Source of the DNA: an uncultured Marinoscillum sp.
GTDB lineage: Bacteria; Bacteroidota; Bacteroidia; Cytophagales; MED-G16
Direction of reading: 5' to 3'
DNA: 54,371 bases
Assembly (NCBI GenBank): GCA_902523065.1
Contig: CABYXZ010000008.1
Span: 1-54,371 of the forward strand
In this document: positions 44,898 to 54,371 of the stretch, one piece after another
Layout: the number at the start of each line of letters is the position of its first letter
How positions within the stretch are numbered: the first letter of the stretch is position 1
Translations under genes and position numbers: made by a program
The notes under the pieces: generated by a model
Database searches by the model: none
Seen by the model: the letters and a program-made list of their open reading frames with translations, nothing else
What the model was told of the DNA's origin: nothing

Positions 44898-46727
44898 CTA
44901 CCTTGATGAATCCTCTGGCATATTTGACTCTGGTGTTTTAGACAAAGGAATATGCTGAGGAATGTAATCCTTATCTGATCCAGGTTTACTGTAATCATAA
45001 GGCCATCTTTCTACTTTAGGTATCGCTCCAGGCCAGTTTCCATGACCAGGTTCTCTAGGTGTTGTCCACTCAATAGTATTTGAATTCCAAGGGTTTTTTG
45101 GTGCTTTTCTGCCTCTATACATTGAATAGAAAAAGTTGAAAAGGAAAACAAATTGAGCTATAAAAGTTATTATAGCTGCAAAACTCACGAATGTATTCAA
45201 ATCAATAAATGATTCAATTCTACCAGTTTCAAAATTTGTAAATGAATAATATCTCCTTGGAAATCCAGCTATTCCAATATAATGAAGTGGGAAAAAAACT
45301 AAATAGGCACCAATGAAAGTAACCCAAAAATGAAAATAACCTAATGTCCTGTTCATCATCCTTCCAAACATCTTTGGGAACCAGTGATAAACACCAGCAA
45401 AAAGACCAAAGAAAGAGGCGCTACCCATAACTATATGAAAATGAGCAACCACAAAGTATGTGTCATGAAGATTAATATCAACAACTGAGTTTCCTAAAAA
45501 TAATCCAGTTAATCCTCCAGATATAAAAAATGATACAAGACCAATAGAGAATAACATAGCAGGAGTAAATACAATATTACCTCTCCACAACGTTGCTATG
45601 TAGTTAAAAGCCTTCACGGCAGATGGAACTGCAATTATTAGCGTTAAAATAGTAAATACAGAACCTAAAAAAGGATTCATTCCAGATATAAACATGTGGT
45701 GGGCCCACACAACAAATGAAAGAACTCCTATACCAAAGATTGAATAAACCATTGCCCTGTAACCAAAAATAGGTTTTCTAGAGCATGTTGCAATAATTTC
45801 AGATGTAATACCGAGTGAAGGTAATATAACAATATAAACCTCAGGGTGACCAAGGAACCAAAACAGGTGCTGAAATAGAATTGCACTACCACCTTGATTA
45901 GATAGAGCTTCACCGGCTATATAAATATCCGATAAGTAAAAGCTTGTTCCAAAAGATCTGTCCATTATCAATAGTAATGCAGCTGAAAGCAGTACTGGGA
46001 ATGATAGAACACCTAGTATAGCTGTTACAAGAAATGCCCATATAGTAAGTGGCATCCTAAAGAAAGTCATTCCTTCGGTACGTAAATTGATAACAGTAGT
46101 AATATAATTTAGTGAACCTAATAATGCGGAAACAATAAATAACGCCATAGAAACTAGCCATAAGGTCATACCCATTCCAGAGCCTGATACAGCTTGAGGC
46201 AGTGCACTAAGAGGAGGGTAAATTGTCCAACCACCACTAGCAGGGCCTCCTTCGACAAAAATAGAAACAAACATTACTATGCTTGAAAGAAAGAAAAACC
46301 AGTATGATAACATATTCATAAAACCACTTGCCATATCTCTAGCACCGATCTGAAGAGGAATTAAGAAATTACTAAATGTCCCACTCAATCCAGCAGTAAG
46401 AACAAAAAAGACCATAATAGTTCCATGCATGGTAATTAAAGCTAGATATACTTCAGGGTCAATTTTCCCTTGAGGTGTTAACCAATTTCCGATTATTGGA
46501 CTAAGTGCTGTTAAATCCATATCAGGAAAGCCAAGTTGAATTCTAAACAAAGATGACATTGCACCACCAACTATAGCCCAAAAGATTCCAGTTATTAAGA
46601 ACTGTTTGGCAATCATTTTGTGGTCTTCACTAAATATATATTTAGTTATAAAACTTTGATCGTGATGATCATCATGATGATCATGCTCTTGTACTTTAGG
46701 TTTGGTTGAGGTTTTTGTAATCTCCAT
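44898..46727 (-). CDS. coxA: Cytochrome c oxidase subunit I
   Basis: Catalytic heme-copper subunit, 609 residues, about 12 helices plus extended ends. Low-spin heme His is in LITMHGTIMVFFVL, CuB ligands are in FWFLGHPEVYIVILPSLG and VWAHHMFISG, and high-spin and second heme-a His in HDTYFVVAHFHIVMG. The N-terminus has a His/Asp-rich stretch (residues 15-23, HDHHDDHHD). The C-terminal tail is long and hydrophilic, ending PESNMPEDSSR. Begins 2 bp after coxB. Tyr-linked proton path residues cannot be fully checked by eye. Confidence 0.98.
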   Translation of the reverse strand: MEITKTSTKPKVQEHDHHDDHHDQSFITKYIFSEDHKMIAKQFLITGIFWAIVGGAMSSLFRIQLGFPDMDLTALSPIIGNWLTPQGKIDPEVYLALITMHGTIMVFFVLTAGLSGTFSNFLIPLQIGARDMASGFMNMLSYWFFFLSSIVMFVSIFVEGGPASGGWTIYPPLSALPQAVSGSGMGMTLWLVSMALFIVSALLGSLNYITTVINLRTEGMTFFRMPLTIWAFLVTAILGVLSFPVLLSAALLLIMDRSFGTSFYLSDIYIAGEALSNQGGSAILFQHLFWFLGHPEVYIVILPSLGITSEIIATCSRKPIFGYRAMVYSIFGIGVLSFVVWAHHMFISGMNPFLGSVFTILTLIIAVPSAVKAFNYIATLWRGNIVFTPAMLFSIGLVSFFISGGLTGLFLGNSVVDINLHDTYFVVAHFHIVMGSASFFGLFAGVYHWFPKMFGRMMNRTLGYFHFWVTFIGAYLVFFPLHYIGIAGFPRRYYSFTNFETGRIESFIDLNTFVSFAAIITFIAQFVFLFNFFYSMYRGRKAPKNPWNSNTIEWTTPREPGHGNWPGAIPKVERWPYDYSKPGSDKDYIPQHIPLSKTPESNMPEDSSR

Positions 46728-46729
46728 AA

Positions 46730-47755
46730 TTAATCATTTAATACTGCTACGTCTGTAGAATTATTTTTTACGAAATTTGCGTAATAATCAGGATTTTTTT
46801 CAATCCATGATTTCTGTTCATTTTTCCATTTGATATATTCCCATTCCTCCTCAACTATTACTGTATGTTTCATTGAAAAATGAGCTCTTCCACATATCTT
46901 ATTACACACAATTTCAAAGTTAAAATTCTCGTTGCCAGTTTCTTCTCTCATCTCAGCAGTCGTTTTGGTAGGTATAAACCACATTTGCGTTGGCATACCT
47001 GGTACGGCATTCATTTGAGATCTCATGTAAGGTAGATAGACACTATGAATTACATCTCTAGCTTTTATTTTAAAAAGTACAGGTTTTCCTTTAGGTATAT
47101 GAATTTCTCTTGGCATGAAGTCATCTAAAGACGATGAATCTGTAAAATCGATTCCGACAATATTATCAACATCAATTAACTTATAATTTGCATCTCCTAG
47201 CTCATTATCTGGACCTGGGTATCTTGAAGCCCATGCAAACTGGTAGCCCATAATCTCAATTACCACTGCATCCTTAGGAGGAGGTCCCATTATGTTATTC
47301 CATTTAACTAGTCCCCATCCAATTAGACCAACAAGTACAATTGCAGGAATGACTGTCCAAACAATTTCTAATTTGTGATTCTCTGGATAGAAATAAGCTT
47401 TTCTTTCTTTCTTGTACCTATACCTATATCCAAAATAGAACATTACAACTTGTGTTATGATAAATACAGTAAACGTAACTGCCATTGTTACCCAAAAAAG
47501 TAGCTCAACTTCTGGCGCATGTTTAGATGCCATTGGTAAAAAATAATTTTCAAATTGGTCATAAGAATACCAGAAAATGACAGCAAATGATAGAAACATG
47601 AAAACAACTCCAGAAATTGCATTAAAAGAATTATTGGAATCCTCGAATGAGGTAGCTATTTTTTTCTTGGCTACACTTAATATTTCAGTAGATCTAAATA
47701 GTAAAAAAACTACTGCTAGTGATAAAAAAAGTATGATTCCAATTATCAAATTCAT
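46730..47755 (-). CDS. coxB: Cytochrome c oxidase subunit II
   Basis: Takes electrons from cytochrome c through CuA. 341 residues: a hydrophobic N-terminus with an extra helix (1-20, MNLIIGIILFLSLAVVFLLF), then two helices (about 50-66 and 90-110), then the cupredoxin domain. CuA ligands are His in ARDVIHSVYLP and the cluster CNKICGRAHFSM. There is no fused cytochrome c domain, so it is of the aa3 type in this respect. ActF lies 100 bp upstream. That 100-bp gap is the longest in the cluster, and I see no hairpin in it. Confidence 0.96.
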   Translation of the reverse strand: MNLIIGIILFLSLAVVFLLFRSTEILSVAKKKIATSFEDSNNSFNAISGVVFMFLSFAVIFWYSYDQFENYFLPMASKHAPEVELLFWVTMAVTFTVFIITQVVMFYFGYRYRYKKERKAYFYPENHKLEIVWTVIPAIVLVGLIGWGLVKWNNIMGPPPKDAVVIEIMGYQFAWASRYPGPDNELGDANYKLIDVDNIVGIDFTDSSSLDDFMPREIHIPKGKPVLFKIKARDVIHSVYLPYMRSQMNAVPGMPTQMWFIPTKTTAEMREETGNENFNFEIVCNKICGRAHFSMKHTVIVEEEWEYIKWKNEQKSWIEKNPDYYANFVKNNSTDVAVLND

Positions 47756-47855
47756 AGCACAAATTTATATACCAAACTCTTAAAAACTTACCTATGAACT
47801 AGTTATTTTTTGATCCAAAGGAAGTTTTGTAATTTCATTTTTTTCAAAATAAAAA

Positions 47856-49124
47856 TTAAATATCGTGATGTAAACTTTCATCTAACATCGGATGATTTTT
47901 GGCAACCAAAGGAAGTTTGGTCAGGCCGTTTAGAATTACAAATAAAAATGCGGATAAAAACAACAAAAGCATACCAATTTCTAAAAATCCAAAACCTCCA
48001 TTTTCTTTCAAAACCCCTGGAGTTACCATAAGATAAAAATCAATAAAGTGACCAAACAGTACAATAGGACAAGCAACTTTTAAAAATCTAGTAAATCTTT
48101 TACTTGCTCTAGTCATCAAAAAGAGGAATGGAAAAAAGAAGTTCAAGATTAAATTAACCAAAAAGAAGGGGTAATAGAAATCGCTATCAAGTCTCTCTAC
48201 ATAATAAATAGTTTCTTCAGGAATATTTGCATAATAGATCAATAGGAATTGAGAGAACCATATATAAGTCCAGAAAACACTAAAAGCAAAAACATACTTA
48301 CCCAAGTCGTGAATAACACTGTGATTGACAAAATCAAGGTATCCATTATCCCTCAATATAATAATCATATAAGTTATCAAGGCTAGAGCAGAAACCCACC
48401 AACTGGCAAAAACATACCATCCAAACATTGTACTAAACCAATGGGTATCTATTGATAATACCCAATCCCAAGCAGCTACTGATTGAGTAAATGCATAAAA
48501 AACTACAAAAACAGTTGATATTGTAAACAGCTTCTCCCATGATGCTGTTCCACCTAACTTATCTTCTTTTGCAATGTGTTTTAGAATCAGTACATAGAAA
48601 AAATACCATATTCCAAGAAAAAACACCATCCTACCAAGGAAAAAAGGAAGATTCAGATAAGCTTTTTTTCCATCAATAACATAATCATATCTTGGGTCTG
48701 ATTTGTCGTATAAATACTCATGAGTCCAGTGGAAAATATCGTGATTAGTAATTGCAAATACTATAAGCATGAGCACACTTCCAGGTAGTAACCATCTTCC
48801 AATGGCTAGCGGAACTCTTAATATTCCGGCTGACCACCCAGCCTGAGAAACGTATTGGATAGCAACAAAAAATATAGCTGAAATTGAAATACCTAAAAAG
48901 TAGACAATATTAATCCACAAATTAGAGTAAACTCTTTTATACCAATGATATTCAGAGTGACCATTATCTGAAATATAGGAAGTTACAATTTCGGTTGATT
49001 CTTCATGAGCATGACCAGAATTTACAAGCTGATATACCCCAATAAGACATAGTAAAAGTCCTCCCAAAAAAAGGTAGAGCAGGTTCTTTTTAATTCCTAT
49101 ATTAAAATCAAAAATATCTTTCAT
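47856..49124 (-). CDS. actF: Alternative complex III subunit ActF
   Basis: Ten-helix membrane subunit of the quinol:cytochrome c oxidoreductase, paralogue-like to ActC. ATG 49124 gives 422 residues and starts 1 bp after the actE stop; an in-frame ATG at 49151 would overlap actE and is less likely. Typical segments: WSAGILRVPLAIGRWLLPGS, FSTMFGWYVFASWWVSALALI, HDLGKYVFAFSVFWTYIWFSQFLLIYYANIPEET. The start of the cox genes follows. Confidence 0.93.
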   Translation of the reverse strand: MKDIFDFNIGIKKNLLYLFLGGLLLCLIGVYQLVNSGHAHEESTEIVTSYISDNGHSEYHWYKRVYSNLWINIVYFLGISISAIFFVAIQYVSQAGWSAGILRVPLAIGRWLLPGSVLMLIVFAITNHDIFHWTHEYLYDKSDPRYDYVIDGKKAYLNLPFFLGRMVFFLGIWYFFYVLILKHIAKEDKLGGTASWEKLFTISTVFVVFYAFTQSVAAWDWVLSIDTHWFSTMFGWYVFASWWVSALALITYMIIILRDNGYLDFVNHSVIHDLGKYVFAFSVFWTYIWFSQFLLIYYANIPEETIYYVERLDSDFYYPFFLVNLILNFFFPFLFLMTRASKRFTRFLKVACPIVLFGHFIDFYLMVTPGVLKENGGFGFLEIGMLLLFLSAFLFVILNGLTKLPLVAKNHPMLDESLHHDI

Positions 49125-49125
49125 A

Positions 49126-49731
49126 TTATTGTTTTTGAAGGGTTTGGACATACTTAACTATCTTCCATCTATCTTCTATTGATATCTGAGATCCGTGTCC
49201 CCACATTCTTCCTTTACCATGTGTTATTACATGGAATATATGTCCTTCAGATTTATCCTTAACAGCTCTAGAATTATATGCAGTAACACCTTTATAAACA
49301 ACACCAACAGAACCATCTCCCATTCCCTTTTCTCCATGACAATGAACACAGAATCTATCATAAAGAATCTTTGCTTCTTTTAAAACTTCGTCACCATCCT
49401 CAATTGGACTCTTTACAAGAGCTGCAATTTCAAAACTGTCTTTATGAATTCTATATGGTAAATATCCTCCTCTTTTGACTGTGTTTGGAACAGGCTCTAA
49501 CATTGTCATACCATACGGATTGTAAGGGTTTGAATTATAAAACTCACCATGCCCATCTTCTGGATTTGAATCTAACCAACTGCCAATTTCCTCATCTTTA
49601 ACTTGTGAGAGAGGCTCATATGGTACAGAGTGATACATATTAGGAGCATATTCAACACCAGGGTAATCATCTTTTGCTGAACATGAAATAAAGAGAATTC
49701 CAACAAATAAATACGATATTAATTTATTCAT
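49126..49731 (-). CDS. actE: Alternative complex III subunit ActE (cytochrome c lipoprotein)
   Basis: Lipoprotein (lipobox LFISC, Cys17) with one c-type heme. 201 residues: long linker with GSWLDSNPEDGHGEFYNSNP, then a class I cytochrome c domain with heme motif CVHCH (near residue 135) and likely axial Met in GRMWGHGSQI. It delivers electrons within ACIII on the periplasmic side. Overlaps the actD stop by 4 bp. Confidence 0.93.
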   Translation of the reverse strand: MNKLISYLFVGILFISCSAKDDYPGVEYAPNMYHSVPYEPLSQVKDEEIGSWLDSNPEDGHGEFYNSNPYNPYGMTMLEPVPNTVKRGGYLPYRIHKDSFEIAALVKSPIEDGDEVLKEAKILYDRFCVHCHGEKGMGDGSVGVVYKGVTAYNSRAVKDKSEGHIFHVITHGKGRMWGHGSQISIEDRWKIVKYVQTLQKQ

Positions 49732-50261
49732 TCTTCCATCAATTTAGTGTTTGTCTCTGAAGCTCCATTTGACTCTAAAAGTTTTTTTAGTTGGATTTCT
49801 GACATAGAATTTTTCTCAATTTCTATTGCCATGACATGTTTATCATCAGTTGATCTTAAATCAAAAGTTTTTGGTTTTCCCCATGGCTTAAGGTCACTGA
49901 CTACTAGAAATGTACCAACCATTCCAAATGCTGCTAAAAGTACAGTCATTTCAAAGGTTACTGGGATAAAAACAGGTAGCGGTAAAAAATCTTTACCTCC
50001 AATAATCATAGGCCAATCAATAGTCATCATTCCTATCATCATCGTTAGAGCTAAACAAGTTCCTAAAAACCCAAAACAAAAAGCAGCAATAGATAATCTA
50101 GATCTTTTATATCCTAACCTATCCTCAATACCATGTACAGGAAAAGGTGAGTATACTTCATGAATATTAACACCTTTACCTCTGACAGATGAAATAGCAT
50201 CTAAAAGAATATCCTCATCATCATAAATTCCAATAACAAACTTTACTCCTTTATCACTCAT
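49728..50261 (-). CDS. actD: Alternative complex III subunit ActD (DUF3341)
   Basis: Two-helix membrane subunit, 177 residues, family DUF3341. FVIGIYDDEDILLDAISSVRGKGVNIHEVYSPFPVHGIE is the conserved N-terminal region (quoted across two adjacent motifs), followed by helices at about 57-78 and 97-119. Not catalytic; structural part of ACIII. 3 bp after actC and overlapping actE by 4 bp. Confidence 0.93.
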   Translation of the reverse strand: MSDKGVKFVIGIYDDEDILLDAISSVRGKGVNIHEVYSPFPVHGIEDRLGYKRSRLSIAAFCFGFLGTCLALTMMIGMMTIDWPMIIGGKDFLPLPVFIPVTFEMTVLLAAFGMVGTFLVVSDLKPWGKPKTFDLRSTDDKHVMAIEIEKNSMSEIQLKKLLESNGASETNTKLMEE

Positions 50262-50264
50262 ATT

Positions 50265-51641
50265 TTATTTTTTTATCTTCTCTCCTGTATGTTTTAAAAT
50301 ACTTTTAACTTCAGCCATATTAATGACAGGAAAATATTTTGAAAAAGCTAAAAATGCCGTAAAAAATAATCCAAAGGTGAAGATGTACATACCTAGATCA
50401 TATATAGTTGGGTAAAACATAGCCCAACTTGATGGAAGAAAATCTCTGTGAAGAGATGTAACAATTATAACAAACCTCTCAAACCACATACCAATGTTTA
50501 CAATTATTGATATTATAAATGTTGCAACTATGTTAGTTCTTATTTTCTTAAACCAGAAGAGTTGAGGTGAAATAACATTACATGTCATCATTGACCAGTA
50601 TGCCCACCAATAAGGTCCAGTTACTCTGTTATAGAATGCATACTGTTCGTATTCAACACCTGAGTACCATGCCATAAATAATTCTGTTAAATAAGCTATT
50701 CCAACTATTGAACCTGTAACAATAATTACAATATTCATCAGTTCTAGATGCTTAATAGTTATGTAGTCTTCGAGGTTATAAACTTTTCGAGTTATAATTA
50801 ATAATGTTAATACCATAGCAAACCCAGAAAATATAGCTCCAGCAACAAAATAAGGAGGGAATATAGTCGTATGCCAACCAGGAATTACTGATGTTGCAAA
50901 ATCCATTGAGACAATTGTATGAACAGATAAAACTAAAGGTGTGGCTAACCCTGCAAGTACTAAAGATACTGTTTCATATCTTGACCAAGTCTTAGCAGCA
51001 CCATCCCATCCAAAACTAAGACCTCCATATATGAAGGCTGATATTTTTCTACCTGCTTTTTTTGCTCTATCTCTAATAGTTGCAAAATCTGGAATCAGAC
51101 CTATATACCAGAAAACAAGAGAAACTGAAAAGTATGTTGTGATTGCAAAGACGTCCCATAAGAGTGGACTTGCAAAATTCACCCATAACGATCCGTATGT
51201 ATTTGGTAATGGTAATACCCAAATTAGACCAATCCAAAGTCTCCCCATGTGCAACAATGGAAACATAGCTGCACAAATCACTGCAAAAATTGTCATTGCC
51301 TCAGCAGATCTATTGATTGCCATTCTCCACCTTTGCCTAAACAATAAGAGTATAGCAGAAATTAATGTTCCAGCATGTCCAATTCCTACCCACCAAACGA
51401 AATTAGTGATATCCCATGCCCACATTACAGTCTTATTTAAACCCCACATACCAATTCCATCCCAAAGAGTTCTATAAACTGCATATGCACCGACTACTAA
51501 AGTAATATTAGATAATATCATAGCTGCATACCAAGAAAGCGAAGGCTTTTCTTCAACTCTTTTGCATATATCTTCCGAAACATCTTTTAGAGTTTTACCT
51601 CCAGTTATTAAAGGTTTTCTAAGTTTAGACTCTACGTGCAT
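50265..51641 (-). CDS. actC: Alternative complex III subunit ActC (NrfD/PsrC family)
   Basis: Polytopic quinol-binding subunit of the NrfD family, 458 residues, about ten helices. Recognisable segments: [81 protein letters not shown]. It pairs with ActF, and starts 1 bp after the actB stop. Confidence 0.95.
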   Translation of the reverse strand: MHVESKLRKPLITGGKTLKDVSEDICKRVEEKPSLSWYAAMILSNITLVVGAYAVYRTLWDGIGMWGLNKTVMWAWDITNFVWWVGIGHAGTLISAILLLFRQRWRMAINRSAEAMTIFAVICAAMFPLLHMGRLWIGLIWVLPLPNTYGSLWVNFASPLLWDVFAITTYFSVSLVFWYIGLIPDFATIRDRAKKAGRKISAFIYGGLSFGWDGAAKTWSRYETVSLVLAGLATPLVLSVHTIVSMDFATSVIPGWHTTIFPPYFVAGAIFSGFAMVLTLLIITRKVYNLEDYITIKHLELMNIVIIVTGSIVGIAYLTELFMAWYSGVEYEQYAFYNRVTGPYWWAYWSMMTCNVISPQLFWFKKIRTNIVATFIISIIVNIGMWFERFVIIVTSLHRDFLPSSWAMFYPTIYDLGMYIFTFGLFFTAFLAFSKYFPVINMAEVKSILKHTGEKIKK

Positions 51642-51642
51642 A

Positions 51643-54371
51643 TTATGCTATTTTTTTATTTCTTATTTTTCTCAAATACCAAACATTCGGACTTACCCTA
51701 ATTTCATCAAGGACGGCGTAAGCCCTTTCCTCTTTTAATTTTAGAGTTGCCTTATCAATTTTTTCAACTTGTAAATGCTTTCTTACTCGACTATTATTAT
51801 CATTAACATCACCAAATATAATTGCATCTGTAGAACAAGCAGTCTGACATGCAGTTTTAACATCACCATCTTTCAATCTTCTCTTCTCAGTTTTAGCCAA
51901 TAATTTCCCTTGCTGAATTTTCTGTACACAGAATGAGCATTTCTCCATTACCCCTCTAGATCTAACCGTAACATCAGGGTTTAAAACCATTTTACCAAGA
52001 TCATTATTCATTGCAATATTCTTATCAAACTGCTCATTATCATGATATTTAAACCAATTAAATCTTCTCACCTTGTAAGGACAATTATTAGCACAGTATC
52101 TTGTTCCTATACACCTGTTATATGTCATTTGATTTAGGCCTTCACTACTATGAGTAGTAGCTGCAACAGGACAAACAGTCTCGCAAGGAGCATTATTACA
52201 GTGCTGACACATCATTGGCTGGAATGTCACATCAGGATTTTCTGCAGCAATTTCTAATGCTTGTAAGTCATCGACATCACCGTCACTAGAATAGTATCTA
52301 TCAATTCTTAACCATGACATTTCTCTTCTGTTAAGTACCTCCTCTTTACCAACAACAGGAATATTATTTTCAACTTGACAAGCAATTACGCAGCTACCGC
52401 AGCCAGTACAGGCGTTCAGGTCAATTGACATTACCCAGTGATGATTTTTATATTCGTGACCATTCCAAAGAGTAACTTCTTCCGGCTTTTTGTATCCTTC
52501 ACTGGTTGCTACCTTGAATTGATATTTACCTGCATAAGCATCTTTTTTATACTCATCTAATGAAGTTTCTTGAATCACACTTTCTCTTCCCATTATCGTG
52601 TCATGGGTTTGTGTTTGAGCAATTCTATAATCTTTTAATGTATTTTCTAATTTTATATTACCTACCGTAAAATTTTGGAAAGATGATTCACTATCCAGTA
52701 ATTGGTTTGCGTCAAAACCAACACCATCACCTACTGGACCAACAAGTTTTCTTCCATATCCCAAAGCTAGTCCAATAGTACCTTCAGCTTGTCCTGGCTG
52801 AACAATTACGGGTATTTCATATGATTCATTGTTGTGTTGTAATGAAAGTAAATTGGTAGTCATTGTCCCAACGTCTGTTTTTACATTCAGTTTACTTGCA
52901 TCCTTTGGACTAATAGAAATATAATTGTCCCAACAAACTTTAGATATAGGGTCCGGCATTTCCTGAAGCCATGGGTTATTTGATTGAATACCATCACTTA
53001 CTGTCATGTTGTGGTATAGATTTAATTCAAAGTTTTCAAGATTTGACTCTCTATCAATTAGTGTTAAAATATTATTAACCTCAGATATCCTATTCTTATA
53101 GGAATTTGGTAGAGGATTTTGATTTTTAGAATTTTTATCAACAAACTCAGCAACTCCATCATGTAATAACCTATCCCAAAAAATTTGAAAAGGTTCTCTA
53201 GATTTAATTGATTTTTGCTTTTCTCTCCAGTTGGTCTTCAATAGAGAAAAATAATTTTCTTTAGAATCAATCCATTTCAAGAAAGAATCTTGAGATTGTC
53301 TTGTATCAAAAATTCTTCTTATAGTAGGCTGACTAAAACTGTAGTGGTTATCCATTGGCTCGTAATCATTCCATGATTCTAGAAAATGAGAATCTGGAGC
53401 AATCACATTACATAAAACCGAAGTCTCATCAATTCTGTCAGAAGTAGATATTTTAAGTGGAACATCATCTAAAGCATCTCTAATCTTTGATGAAAGATAA
53501 TGATCATAAACTGGGTTAGAATTAAGAAATATTACCCCATGAACAGATTTCTTCTCAAGATCTGAAATAAATTCAACCATTTTGCTATCATCACCTCTTC
53601 TGGTGTTGTAACATTTATTTAAATCTATTGTATTACCATAATTTCTCAGTAACTCATTAATCATAATTACAACAGATTGCACATCCTTATCATTTGAACC
53701 GGATATAACTATTGATGAGCTAATATTTTTTATAAGATCATCAGCAGCCTTATTCAAAATTTCAAGATTTATAAAATCCTTTCTAGATTTATTATAATTA
53801 ATATAATCTCTACTTGTTCCAATTTTTGAATTTAATATATTCCAAAGTTCAGCAATATAAATTTTTGAATGGGATGTCTTTATTGGAATTCTATGGTCTG
53901 AATTTGCACCTGTAAGAGATAAATTTGACTCAAAAGTGTATAGTCTTGACATCTCTCTCTTATCTCTATTTACAACTCTCTGAGAGGTAAACTGTTTATT
54001 AAATAAAGTGTGATTAAATGAACTTCCAAGAAAATCATATCCAAATGAGACTACTGTTTTTGCCTTTGAAAAGTCATAATATGGGAGTTTACGTATACCG
54101 AATGAATCCTCGTTAGCATCAAGCATTCCAGAATAAGATGATGTATCGTACTCAACATGAATAATATCAAATTTTTTATTGAATCTGTTAATAACATCAA
54201 GAGTTGATGGGCTATTGATTGAATGACTAACTACATATATTTTTTTAGAGCCCTTTTTTGATAACTCATCTTTAACAAAATTATCAACTGCCCTCCAATT
54301 TGATTCTTTATTGTTTAGTGTAGGATATTTTAGCCTCTGCTTATCGTATAGGGTTAGGACTGACGATTCAA
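51643..54371 (-). CDS. actB: Alternative complex III subunit ActB (5' partial)
   Basis: Large periplasmic subunit fusing a molybdopterin-oxidoreductase-like domain without cofactor to an FeS ferredoxin domain. The frame stays open to base 54371 with no start, so at least 909 residues are visible and the 5' end is outside. The internal ATG at 54126 is not the start: the upstream codons read [13 protein letters not shown] in frame. FeS ligands: [49 protein letters not shown] and [10 protein letters not shown], holding three [4Fe-4S] and one [3Fe-4S] in known ACIII. It begins the visible part of the act-cox operon; actA would be upstream of the right edge. Confidence 0.95.
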   Translation of the reverse strand, partial: ESSVLTLYDKQRLKYPTLNNKESNWRAVDNFVKDELSKKGSKKIYVVSHSINSPSTLDVINRFNKKFDIIHVEYDTSSYSGMLDANEDSFGIRKLPYYDFSKAKTVVSFGYDFLGSSFNHTLFNKQFTSQRVVNRDKREMSRLYTFESNLSLTGANSDHRIPIKTSHSKIYIAELWNILNSKIGTSRDYINYNKSRKDFINLEILNKAADDLIKNISSSIVISGSNDKDVQSVVIMINELLRNYGNTIDLNKCYNTRRGDDSKMVEFISDLEKKSVHGVIFLNSNPVYDHYLSSKIRDALDDVPLKISTSDRIDETSVLCNVIAPDSHFLESWNDYEPMDNHYSFSQPTIRRIFDTRQSQDSFLKWIDSKENYFSLLKTNWREKQKSIKSREPFQIFWDRLLHDGVAEFVDKNSKNQNPLPNSYKNRISEVNNILTLIDRESNLENFELNLYHNMTVSDGIQSNNPWLQEMPDPISKVCWDNYISISPKDASKLNVKTDVGTMTTNLLSLQHNNESYEIPVIVQPGQAEGTIGLALGYGRKLVGPVGDGVGFDANQLLDSESSFQNFTVGNIKLENTLKDYRIAQTQTHDTIMGRESVIQETSLDEYKKDAYAGKYQFKVATSEGYKKPEEVTLWNGHEYKNHHWVMSIDLNACTGCGSCVIACQVENNIPVVGKEEVLNRREMSWLRIDRYYSSDGDVDDLQALEIAAENPDVTFQPMMCQHCNNAPCETVCPVAATTHSSEGLNQMTYNRCIGTRYCANNCPYKVRRFNWFKYHDNEQFDKNIAMNNDLGKMVLNPDVTVRSRGVMEKCSFCVQKIQQGKLLAKTEKRRLKDGDVKTACQTACSTDAIIFGDVNDNNSRVRKHLQVEKIDKATLKLKEERAYAVLDEIRVSPNVWYLRKIRNKKIA

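Noticed and set aside
46661..46690. Palindromic GATCATGATGATCATC repeat as a regulatory site
   Set aside because: It is inside coxA and follows from His and Asp codons of a conserved-looking protein stretch.
47810..48031. Short plus-strand open frame over the actF end and the 100-bp gap
   Set aside because: Mostly antisense to actF with no promoter, family or conservation sign.
50941..51477. 178-codon open frame on the plus strand, antisense to actC
   Set aside because: It is the opposite strand of a strongly conserved membrane-protein gene, has no family signature and no own start region; such frames arise from the codon bias of actC.
1..54371. CRISPR array, IS element, prophage, toxin-antitoxin or restriction genes
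   Set aside because: No spaced direct repeats, transposase or integrase motifs, or such gene families are visible on either strand.

Overview
The window looks like a chromosomal piece of a small, AT-rich, free-living aerobic member of the Bacteroidota, most likely a marine flavobacterium. The evidence is the alternative complex III plus caa3/aa3-type oxidase cluster in the usual Bacteroidota order, Bacteroidota-only small families (an Hc1-like histone H1 protein, a DUF6913-like protein beside ligA), a long-form IspG, TAnnTTTG-type -7 promoter boxes, almost no Shine-Dalgarno sequences, and very tight gene packing. I see no IS element, prophage, integrase, rRNA, CRISPR array or SusCD pair. No gap between genes reaches 300 bp.

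Left part (1-12.7 kb): a 5'-truncated succinate dehydrogenase operon (membrane subunit, sdhA, sdhB) resembling the mycobacterial Sdh1 arrangement. A sugar porter and a divergent ROK sugar kinase follow, then two divergent exported proteins whose start codons overlap (a LamG-like protein and an SGNH hydrolase). Next come a 1050-residue secreted BNR-propeller protein and a minus-strand unit: SAM hydroxide adenosyltransferase-like gene, tRNA-Leu(CAA), hflX and a small membrane protein.

Middle (12.8-38.4 kb): a plus-strand operon phoH-serB-serA-serC-SDR holds the whole phosphorylated serine pathway. It is followed by ligA and a DUF6913-like gene, closed by the one clear intrinsic terminator. A minus-strand group carries an H1-like protein, an alpha-oxoamine synthase of the serine palmitoyltransferase type, hlyD, tolC and thyA. 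A plus-strand group carries an unrecognised 811-residue anchored protein, a second BNR-propeller paralogue, der and leuS. Then minus-strand SDR, ispG, a small membrane protein and an SGNH lipoprotein, and plus-strand mlaE-mlaF.

Right part (39.98-54.37 kb): one minus-strand respiratory supercluster, read from the right edge: actB (5'-truncated)-actC-actD-actE-actF-coxB-coxA-ctaA-cyoE-two subunit III genes-subunit IV-a SCO-like gene-a DUF420/CtaM-like gene-a small CxxC protein. It takes electrons from quinol through ACIII and cytochrome c to O2 and includes heme A synthesis and assembly factors. With the Sdh genes, much of the membrane electron transport of the cell is in this window.

I do not see a clear new defence or mobile system. 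The most interesting points are the SCO-like protein without its copper-binding Cys pair beside a small exported CxxC protein, the head-to-head overlap of two secreted-protein genes with a promoter box almost on the start codon, the Sdh1-like membrane subunit rich in Cys/His, and the large anchored protein of unknown function.
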